From: JBBEBE01 sp051746765 | GTDB lineage: Bacteria > Bacteroidota > Rhodothermia > Balneolales > Balneolaceae | Length of the DNA: 5,990 bases | Assembly: GCA_051746765.1 (NCBI GenBank) | Contig: JBNJFK010000144.1 | Coordinates: forward strand, 1-5,990 | Direction: 5' to 3' | Shown: in pieces, positions 1 through 5,279 of the stretch | Layout of the letters: each line of letters opens with the position of its first letter | Position numbering within the stretch: the stretch's first letter is position 1 | The notes under the pieces: generated by a model | What the model was told of the DNA's origin: nothing | The model's input: the letters and a program-made list of their open reading frames with translations, nothing else | The model's database searches: none | Program-made: the position numbers and the translations under genes

Positions 1-2295
1 CCGTATGTAGGCATGTGAAATTCCGAGAATGGATGCACTGCCGTAGGGAGCGGCCGAGACAGGGTCAATCGCTTTGTCCGAACGGGTCGGCGCGAGAGGG
101 TGACCCGGAAGGTATGGTCGCAGATGTTCCCCGGCGGCTACCGGTCCTACACCCGGTCCACCACCGCCATGCGGAATACAGAATGTTTTGTGCAGATTCA
201 AATGGCAGACATCGGCCCCGATTTCGGCCGGAGAGGTGATGCCGACTTGTGCATTCATATTGGCCCCGTCCAGGTAGACCAACCCTCCAGCTTCATGGAC
301 CATGGAGCAGACGGTTTGAATAGACTCTTCAAATACGCCGTGTGTCGATGGATAGGTCACCATCAGCGCTCCGATCTCGTCTCGATGTTTCTTGAGTTTA
401 GAGTTTAAATCGTCGAGATCGATGTTCCCCTCGTCGTCGCAAGAGACGACGACCACCTCCATCCCGGCAAGGGTTGCACTGGCAGGATTGGTCCCGTGAG
501 CTGATGATGGAACCAGACAGATGGTTCGATTCGGATCACCCTGATCCCGGTGCCAGGCTCGGATCATCAGTAAACCGGTCAACTCCCCTTGAGCCCCGGA
601 ATTGGGTTGGATCGAGACAGCCGGGAGTCCGGTAATTTCACCGAGCCACTCCTCCAATTCCTGGATCAGAGTCAGTGTACCTTCGGCTTGATCCCGGGGA
701 GCGAACGGGTGGAGCCGTGCGAACTCGGGCCAGGTCATCGGAATCATCTCCGCCGTTGCATTCAGTTTCATCGTGCAGGATCCAAGCGATATCATCGAAT
801 GTGTCAAGCTCAGATCACGATTCTCGAGTTGTTTGAGATATCGCAGCATCTGATGTTCGGACCGAACCGAGCGGAAGATCGGATGTGAAAGAATCTCGTC
901 TTCCCGATGCATTGACTCTGGGAAGTTGTCGGAAGAGACAGAAGTGTCGACAACTTCTGCCTTTAGTGAAGGGTCAAAGAGTTGCAAGAGGTCGGTCAGG
1001 TCAGACTCCGATTTGGTTTCGTCAAACGAGATTCCGATTCCGCTTTTCTCGTAACGCAAGTTGATTCCGGCTATCTTTGCACGTTTTTGCACCGGAACTT
1101 GATCTTCCGGTTTCAAATCGATCGTGAGGGTATCAAAGAAGTGGTCGTGACGAATCGTGTACCCGCTTTTTTGAAGTTGTTTTGCAGCTCGAACAGCGAG
1201 CCCGTGTACCCGGTAGGCAATATTTTTCAATCCGTCCGGACCGTGCCATACGGCATAGAGTCCTGCCATTACGGCGAGTAATACCTGGGAGGTGCAGATA
1301 TTGGAGGTCGCCTTTTCGCGACGAATATGCTGTTCCCGTGTTTGTAATGCCATTCGGAATGCAGGATTCCCCTCGCGGTCCCGGCTCACACCGATAATTC
1401 GTCCCGGAATCTGTCGCTTGTAACTCTCACGGGTAGCGAACCATCCAGCGTGTGGTCCGCCGTATCCCATCGGAACTCCAAAACGTTGAGCCGACCCAAC
1501 AACCACATCGGCTCCCATTTCGCCTGGAGATTTCATTAATGCAAGTGCCAGTAGATCAGATGTAACCGCGACTGTGAGATTGGCTTCGTGTGCACGAGAG
1601 ATCAAGTTACTGTGATCCAGAAGCTCACCGTCACTTGCGGGAGTGGCCAATAGAAGCGCAAACAGGGAGTCGTCCTGCAGATCCAGCTCTTCTTCATCCC
1701 CCACGACCACATCTACACCGACGGGTTCTGCCCGTCCCTGAACAACGGAAACAACCTGCGGATGACACCGGGAAGAGATAAAGAATCGATGAGCTTCTTT
1801 CTTGTTTCGTTTACGCAAACTGTGGAGCATAGACATCGCTTCTGCAGCTGCCGTCGCTTCATCCAACAACGAGGCGTTGGCAATCTCCATTCCACTCAGG
1901 TCCCGGATCATTGTCTGGAAATTGACAAGTGCTTCAAGGCGGCCTTGGGAAATTTCGGCTTGATAGGGAGTGTAGGCTGTATACCAACCCGGGTTTTCAA
2001 GCACATTACGCAACAATACCGGGGGTGTCCACGTGTCGTAATACCCCATCCCGATAAAGGATCTCCGGATCTGGTTTCGGGAAGAAACCCGTTTCGCTTC
2101 TTGTAAATATTCCTGTTCCGATAGTGCTTCAGGAAGGCTCATGGGGCGAGTACGACGAATCCCTTCGGGAACAATCTCCTCGATCAAATCATCGAGGGTG
2201 TCGACGTTGAGCCGGTCGAGCATCTGATTGGTTTGTTGGTCGTCGGGTCCCAGGTGTCGGTTCAGAAAGGCGTCGTAGCGGGGCGGTCGGGCCAT
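1..2295 (-). CDS. gcvP: Glycine dehydrogenase (decarboxylating), P-protein of the glycine cleavage system; C-terminus cut by window edge
   Basis: The P-protein uses PLP to decarboxylate glycine and passes the aminomethyl group to the lipoyl arm of GcvH; it is cytoplasmic. The reverse strand reads open for 765 codons from the ATG at 2295 to the window edge. Family proteins are about 950-960 residues, so roughly 190 C-terminal residues are missing. Both halves of the fused single-chain form are present. The first (about 10-440) has an RHLGP start at 13-17, SLLDEATAAAEAM at 142-154, GSAQRFGVPMGYGGPH at 267-282 and REKATSNICT at 326-335. The second (about 470 onward) has SMISLGSCTMKLN at 500-512, QPNSGAQGE at 563-571, STHGVFEE near His652, and LNLHKTF with the PLP-binding lysine at Lys703 (codon 187-189). 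The start is supported by an AGGAGA ribosome site 9 nt upstream. No frameshift or internal stop was met. No gcvT or gcvH precedes it, and downstream genes are outside the window. Family assignment is very secure. Confidence 0.97.
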   Translation of the reverse strand, partial: MARPPRYDAFLNRHLGPDDQQTNQMLDRLNVDTLDDLIEEIVPEGIRRTRPMSLPEALSEQEYLQEAKRVSSRNQIRRSFIGMGYYDTWTPPVLLRNVLENPGWYTAYTPYQAEISQGRLEALVNFQTMIRDLSGMEIANASLLDEATAAAEAMSMLHSLRKRNKKEAHRFFISSRCHPQVVSVVQGRAEPVGVDVVVGDEEELDLQDDSLFALLLATPASDGELLDHSNLISRAHEANLTVAVTSDLLALALMKSPGEMGADVVVGSAQRFGVPMGYGGPHAGWFATRESYKRQIPGRIIGVSRDREGNPAFRMALQTREQHIRREKATSNICTSQVLLAVMAGLYAVWHGPDGLKNIAYRVHGLAVRAAKQLQKSGYTIRHDHFFDTLTIDLKPEDQVPVQKRAKIAGINLRYEKSGIGISFDETKSESDLTDLLQLFDPSLKAEVVDTSVSSDNFPESMHREDEILSHPIFRSVRSEHQMLRYLKQLENRDLSLTHSMISLGSCTMKLNATAEMIPMTWPEFARLHPFAPRDQAEGTLTLIQELEEWLGEITGLPAVSIQPNSGAQGELTGLLMIRAWHRDQGDPNRTICLVPSSAHGTNPASATLAGMEVVVVSCDDEGNIDLDDLNSKLKKHRDEIGALMVTYPSTHGVFEESIQTVCSMVHEAGGLVYLDGANMNAQVGITSPAEIGADVCHLNLHKTFCIPHGGGGPGVGPVAAGEHLRPYLPGHPLAPTRSDKAIDPVSAAPYGSASILGISHAYIR
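922..957 (-). repeat. 10-bp perfect inverted repeat inside gcvP, at the linker between its two halves
   Basis: GAAGTTGTCG at 922-931 is the exact reverse complement of CGACAACTTC at 948-957, with a 16-nt spacer. A nested 7-bp inverted repeat (CAGAAGT at 939-945 and ACTTCTG at 953-959) offers an alternative fold. In the mRNA this covers codons 447-458, which encode a poorly conserved, Ser/Asp-rich linker between the N- and C-terminal halves. The repeat is seen directly. Whether the hairpin affects translation or folding is unknown, and it may be chance. Confidence 0.5.
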
Positions 2296-2304
2296 GTGGG
2301 CAAC

Positions 2305-2310
2305 TCTCCT
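2305..2310 (-). promoter_or_regulatory. Ribosome binding site of gcvP
   Basis: On the reverse strand AGGAGA lies 9 nt before the ATG at 2295, an almost ideal Shine-Dalgarno and spacing. It fixes the gcvP start, which also matches where family members begin. Confidence 0.8.
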
Positions 2311-2416
2311 GCGTCAATGTCTCGGTTCATGTGTAACCGGCCTTTTACCGGCGTCAAAAGATAACGGTTTTCACTCTGAAACCCAGCCGATCGGGGGGCT
2401 CAATCCAACCAATGTA

Positions 2417-2430
2417 TTAGTCAAGACTAA
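2417..2430. promoter_or_regulatory. Candidate operator: perfect inverted repeat TTAGTC-AA-GACTAA
   Basis: The arms TTAGTC (2417-2422) and GACTAA (2425-2430) are exact reverse complements around an AA centre. The site lies 74 bp upstream of the transporter start chosen here, next to the A/T-rich stretch TATATTTTG (2435-2443) that could form a -10 region. Operators of the DtxR/MntR metalloregulator family are short palindromes beginning TTAG and ending CTAA, and ZIP-type transporters are sensible targets for such regulators. The palindrome is seen; its assignment to a regulator is inference. No regulator gene lies in the window. Confidence 0.5.
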
Positions 2431-2495
2431 AAATTATATTTTGTATGGTAAAGTACGTACCTTTTGATCGTTACTATTTTACAGAATTCGAGTGC

Positions 2496-2500
2496 GAGGG
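2496..2500 (+). promoter_or_regulatory. Ribosome binding site deciding the ZIP transporter start
   Basis: GAGGG ends 4 nt before the ATG at 2505. The alternative in-frame ATG at 2445 has only A/T-rich sequence before it with no purine-rich ribosome site, so the start at 2505 is preferred. Confidence 0.6.
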
Positions 2501-2504
2501 TGCA

Positions 2505-3335
2505 ATGGAATCATTTATGAGTTGGTTTTTTCAACTTGGACCGGTCACACAGGCTCTATTGGGCGGGACACTCTGCTGGGTGACCACCATGATCGGTGCG
2601 GGCACAGTCTTCTTCTCCAAAACTGTGAATCGAAAGTTGCTGGACAGCATGCTCGGATTTGCAGCCGGAGTCATGATCGCTGCATCCATCTGGTCATTGA
2701 TCGAGCCGTCCATGGAAATGGCCAAGGGCCTGGACATGATCTACTGGATGCCCGCCACACTCGGCTTTTTGGCAGGAGCATTGGTTATTCGTTTGGCAGA
2801 TGCCTGGGTCCCTCACCTCCATTTCGGATTGCCCAAAGAGCAAGCGGAAGGGGTGGAGACTTCGTGGAGACGTGCGACTCTGTTGGTGATGGCAATCACT
2901 CTGCACAATATTCCGGAAGGATTGGCAATCGGTGTCCTGTTCGGGGCGGCTGCCAGCGGGATCGATCCGACCGGAACCGCGACTGTGGCGGGTGCCGTCG
3001 TGCTGGCCTACGGAATCGCAATGCAGGATCTTCCGGAAGGAATGGCGGTGTCACTCCCTCTTCGCGGTGAGGGTGTCTCACGATGGACGAGTTTCAATTA
3101 TGGTCAACTTTCGGGTCTTGTAACGCCGATCTCTTCCGTGCTGGGAGCCGTCGCTGTGATCGCCATTCAGCCGATACTTCCCTACGCACTCGGTTTTGCT
3201 GCCGGCGCAATGATGTTTGTGGTCATCGAGGAGTTGATTCCATCTTCCCAGCAGCATGGGAATACCGATATCGCCACACTGGGAACGCTTATCGGGTTTT
3301 GTGTCATGATGGTACTGGATGTGACACTCGGATAG
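2505..3335 (+). CDS. ZIP-family divalent metal transporter (GufA/ZIP11-like)
   Basis: A 276-residue inner-membrane protein of the ZIP family, which moves Zn2+ and sometimes Fe2+, Mn2+ or Cd2+ into the cytoplasm. Eight hydrophobic segments are visible, at roughly 17-37, 46-66, 79-99, 124-147, 158-181, 203-222, 225-245 and 256-276. The diagnostic motifs are HNIPEG at 134-139 in segment 4 and QDLPEG at 174-179 in segment 5. His134, Asn135, Glu138, Gln174, Asp175 and Glu178 match the positions that form the two-metal site in the structurally known bacterial ZIP, and Glu242/Glu243 in segment 7 probably add a ligand. The loop after segment 3 carries PHLHFG (103-108), a possible metal-binding patch. 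The ATG at 2505 is chosen because it has a ribosome site; an ATG at 2445 would add 20 polar residues untypical of the family. The gene is divergent from gcvP. Substrate metal cannot be told from sequence. Confidence 0.93.
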   Translation: MESFMSWFFQLGPVTQALLGGTLCWVTTMIGAGTVFFSKTVNRKLLDSMLGFAAGVMIAASIWSLIEPSMEMAKGLDMIYWMPATLGFLAGALVIRLADAWVPHLHFGLPKEQAEGVETSWRRATLLVMAITLHNIPEGLAIGVLFGAAASGIDPTGTATVAGAVVLAYGIAMQDLPEGMAVSLPLRGEGVSRWTSFNYGQLSGLVTPISSVLGAVAVIAIQPILPYALGFAAGAMMFVVIEELIPSSQQHGNTDIATLGTLIGFCVMMVLDVTLG

Positions 3336-3355
3336 GATTCGGCCGGTCAGTATCC
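3330..3355. terminator. Weak candidate bidirectional terminator between convergent genes
   Basis: The arms GGATA (3330-3334) and TATCC (3351-3355) form an inverted repeat spanning both stop codons and the 11-bp gap between the ZIP and dehydrogenase genes. The stem is only 5 bp, the 16-nt loop is large, and there is no clear T-tract on either side. I list it only because nothing better separates the two convergent transcripts. Confidence 0.2.
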
Positions 3356-4276
3356 CCGGGTTCGATCCACGGTGTGCAGCAACGGTTGGTTGGAGGTCAT
3401 CCGTTTGTAGTTCTCCAGAAGCTGGGGAGCCAATTCACGGGCCCTGGAGACCGAGGCGATATGAGGTGTGATGCGGATCGCACGTCGATTCCAAAAAGGG
3501 TGTGAATCCGGCAGCGGTTCGTCACGAAAGACATCCAGAAAAGCCCCTGTGAGGTATTCCCGATCCAGTGCGTAGATCAGGTCTTCATCCATCAGATGCT
3601 CCCCTCGTCCCGCATGTATCAGCCAGGATGGTTCTGCAAGTTGTTTGAACAGTTCCAAATTCAGAATGCCTTCCGTTTCGGGAGTCAGTGGAAGCAGATT
3701 AACCAGAATCTGGGTATTCGCAAGCATTTCCGGGAGCTGATCTTGTCCATTCCACGTGGTGCAGCCTGAAATTGATTTTCGGCTGCGGGACCAACCGTGG
3801 ACGGTCCAACCGGACGAAGCGAGCGTCGCAGCCACAGATCCGCCCAATTCACCCAGTCCCAACAAACCGACACGCCATTGATCCCGGGTTGTGTGTTCCA
3901 GTTTCTTCCATCGGGCTTGTTTCTGAAGGTCCAGATAGTCGTCGCACCGACGAAGAATTCGGTAGAGTGAGGATTCGACGTAGTCACGAATCTGTTCTTT
4001 CAGTCCCGGAGAGACCAGCCGGGTGATGGTGACAGAGGGAGGTAGATCGGGATCGGTGACCAGATGTTCGACTCCGGCCCCCATGGAACTGACCACCTGC
4101 AGATTGGGAAATCGGGAAAACAGACGGTCGGGTTGGTCCCAGGCAACGATGAACCGGACGCGATTCAAATCTTGACAAGACGGCCAAATTTCGACATCCA
4201 GATGTGAATCGAGACCTTGAAGTTCGTTTCGGAATGGAATCATGTCACGATTTCGCGCGACCAAAAGTATGGACAT
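3347..4276 (-). CDS. D-2-hydroxyacid dehydrogenase, glyoxylate/hydroxypyruvate reductase A-like
   Basis: A 309-residue cytoplasmic NAD(P)-dependent oxidoreductase, predicted to reduce glyoxylate, hydroxypyruvate or a similar 2-oxoacid to the D-2-hydroxyacid. The substrate-binding part has SSMGAGVEHL (63-72). The Rossmann nucleotide site is GLGELG at 140-145, followed by a strand ending GWSRSRK (161-167); its basic residues suggest NADPH preference, as in GhrA. The expected catalytic triad is present: Arg224 in HAGRGEH, Glu253 in FRDEPLP, and His272 in TPHIA. The C-terminal VDRTRGY closely matches the end of Escherichia coli GhrA (about 312 residues), so length and ends agree. The start at 4276 fits family length; an in-frame ATG at 4393 would add 39 residues without homology signs, and neither start has a strong ribosome site. 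The 3' end converges on the ZIP gene. The exact substrate is unproven. Confidence 0.9.
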   Translation of the reverse strand: MSILLVARNRDMIPFRNELQGLDSHLDVEIWPSCQDLNRVRFIVAWDQPDRLFSRFPNLQVVSSMGAGVEHLVTDPDLPPSVTITRLVSPGLKEQIRDYVESSLYRILRRCDDYLDLQKQARWKKLEHTTRDQWRVGLLGLGELGGSVAATLASSGWTVHGWSRSRKSISGCTTWNGQDQLPEMLANTQILVNLLPLTPETEGILNLELFKQLAEPSWLIHAGRGEHLMDEDLIYALDREYLTGAFLDVFRDEPLPDSHPFWNRRAIRITPHIASVSRARELAPQLLENYKRMTSNQPLLHTVDRTRGY

Positions 4277-4502
4277 GGACGTGGGGTCAGGGTGAATCCA
4301 ATTTGCGGGTGCGAAATTTATGGAGAGTGAGCGAGACCTTCCAGCTATCGGGTGATGTAGAACTCTGGAAGGGAGTGAACTTTTTTGTAACATTCATAGG
4401 GTTCGTATCTCTTTTCTGGTGAGGTGGAGTCCTGTACCATATACCGGGCTCCCCACTCGAAAAACAGGAACGGGAGATGCAGATCTGGCAGAGAGAGGAT
4501 TC
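4277..4502. other. Divergent intergenic region between the dehydrogenase and TPR genes
   Basis: These 226 bp separate two divergently transcribed genes. An in-frame extension of the dehydrogenase reading frame reaches 4393, and an in-frame GTG extension of the TPR gene reaches 4419. Both extensions look non-coding, having no family similarity. The stretch 4377-4410 is the least GC-rich part and includes a run of six T at 4381-4386, a plausible promoter zone. No inverted repeat or RNA element stands out. Confidence 0.5.
4493..4499 (+). promoter_or_regulatory. Ribosome binding site of the TPR membrane protein gene
   Basis: GAGAGGA ends 3 nt before the ATG at 4503. The purine-rich run is a good but closely spaced Shine-Dalgarno and favours this start over the upstream GTG at 4419. 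Confidence 0.6.
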
Positions 4503-5279
4503 ATGAAAGAAGAGAAACGAGCGAAAGAGAACAGCAATGAATCACTCGGACAATCAGCAAGTGTCCGACGACGGGAGCAGTTTTTGAACGGGACACTCCC
4601 TCCCGGGGAGATGGAGGAGCTCTGGATCGACTGGTTGGAAGATCCTGACTCCATGGATACTGTACGGACCGAAGCCAATGTGAGGGAGTTGATTCGACAA
4701 CGAGATGAGCTCCAAAGCATCCGGGGTCGGGGGTCGGCGCCTCAATCAAACAGACATCGGTCAGGAGTTTGGAAGTCATGGTTGGCCGCCGCTGCAGTCT
4801 TTCTCGTTGCATGGATCGGGTATCAGTGGGCCGGGCAAGAAAATGTAGATACCGTCCGCCCGCTCGCCGAAATCGAACTGGAAGTCTATCGATCCACCGA
4901 ACCGGTTGGAGAGGATTCAACGGTTCGTGAGGCGATGGTGTTGGCAAGCCAGGGACAACACCAAGAAGCCATTCAACTGATCGACCAGGCGCTGTCGAAC
5001 GTCCAGGATGTTGGGCAGAGAGCCCGTCTCACACTCAATGCCGGGTCCATCCTTTACAATCTCTCCAGGTATGAAGAAGCTTCCGAACGATTTGACCAGG
5101 TTCTGTCAATGGGACACAACGATCAGATGATTCAAGAGCGAGCGCTTTGGTATCTGGGGAATGCCTACTTTCAAATGAATGATCTGGCGCGAGCCAGACA
5201 AGTGTTCCAGCAGACACTGGAGATGAATGGCTCTTATCGTCGAGTGGCCGAGCGCTACCTTAAAGCGTTGTCCGCTTGA
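4503..5279 (+). CDS. Single-pass membrane protein with anti-sigma-like N-terminus and C-terminal TPR repeats
   Basis: A 258-residue protein with no name I can give. Residues 1-90 are charged and soluble; the segment FLNGTLPPGEMEELWIDW (27-44), followed by a DPDS turn, resembles the helical stretch of zinc-free anti-sigma-like proteins of Bacteroidota and relatives. A transmembrane helix spans about 92-110 (WLAAAAVFLVAWIGYQW region). Arg/Lys residues before it (84, 86, 91) predict the N-terminus in the cytoplasm and the rest outside it. Residues about 140-243 form three TPR-type helix pairs: around AMVLASQGQHQEAIQLIDQAL, around LNAGSILYNLSRYEEASERF, and around WYLGNAYFQMNDLARARQVF. TPRs bind partner proteins. 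Such genes commonly follow an ECF sigma factor gene, but none precedes this one here. Its last 20 bp overlap the end of the convergent CHAT gene. Domain calls are good; an anti-sigma role is only suggested. Confidence 0.82.
   Translation: MKEEKRAKENSNESLGQSASVRRREQFLNGTLPPGEMEELWIDWLEDPDSMDTVRTEANVRELIRQRDELQSIRGRGSAPQSNRHRSGVWKSWLAAAAVFLVAWIGYQWAGQENVDTVRPLAEIELEVYRSTEPVGEDSTVREAMVLASQGQHQEAIQLIDQALSNVQDVGQRARLTLNAGSILYNLSRYEEASERFDQVLSMGHNDQMIQERALWYLGNAYFQMNDLARARQVFQQTLEMNGSYRRVAERYLKALSA
5260..5279. other. 20-bp tail-to-tail overlap of the TPR and CHAT coding regions
   Basis: The TPR gene stops with TGA at 5277-5279 on the plus strand, and the CHAT gene stops with TAA read from 5262 to 5260 on the minus strand. 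The shared stretch contains a 5-bp inverted repeat, AAGCG (5263-5267) and CGCTT (5273-5277), with a 5-nt loop. It lacks a T-tract and is too weak to call a terminator, so the two mRNAs probably have complementary 3' ends. Confidence 0.75.

Larger units (their letters stand above)
2296..2504. other. Divergent intergenic region between gcvP and the ZIP transporter gene
   Basis: These 209 bp must carry the promoters of both flanking genes. The half nearest the transporter (about 2411-2450) is markedly A/T-rich, holds a perfect inverted repeat at 2417-2430, and is the likeliest promoter site. The gcvP leader side contains a 6-bp direct repeat ACCGGC (2336-2341 and 2347-2352) and a short inverted repeat GGTTT/AAACC (2366-2370 and 2379-2383, 8-nt loop). 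I looked for the conserved core of a glycine riboswitch upstream of gcvP and did not recognise one. No classical -35/-10 pair stands out in either direction, so promoter positions are not assigned. Confidence 0.6.

Noticed and set aside
100..2106. Several plus-strand open frames of 60-114 codons across the gcvP region
   Set aside because: The minus strand encodes continuous, highly conserved GcvP sequence here; the plus-strand frames have no recognisable domains or ribosome sites and are shadows.
2296..2420. Possible glycine riboswitch in the gcvP leader
   Set aside because: The leader on the minus strand lacks the conserved glycine aptamer cores and is too short for the usual tandem aptamers; only short repeats are seen.
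2421..2426. TTGACT on the minus strand as a -35 box for gcvP
   Set aside because: No acceptable -10 hexamer occurs 16-18 nt downstream (the sequence there is GAGCCC), and the hexamer is part of the palindrome.
2492..3070. Long open frame of 192 codons overlapping the ZIP gene in another frame
   Set aside because: Its translation is Arg/Gly/Cys-rich with no family features, while the overlapping frame encodes the eight membrane helices and both ZIP motifs.
4386..4409. ECF-type promoter (TGTAAC at 4386-4391 and CGTATC at 4404-4409) before the TPR gene
   Set aside because: The elements look suggestive, but the 12-nt spacing is shorter than the usual ~16 nt of ECF promoters, so it is not annotated.
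4501..4947. Minus-strand open frame of 148 codons opposite the TPR gene
   Set aside because: Low-complexity Arg/Pro/Ser-rich translation opposite a convincing membrane/TPR protein; antisense shadow.
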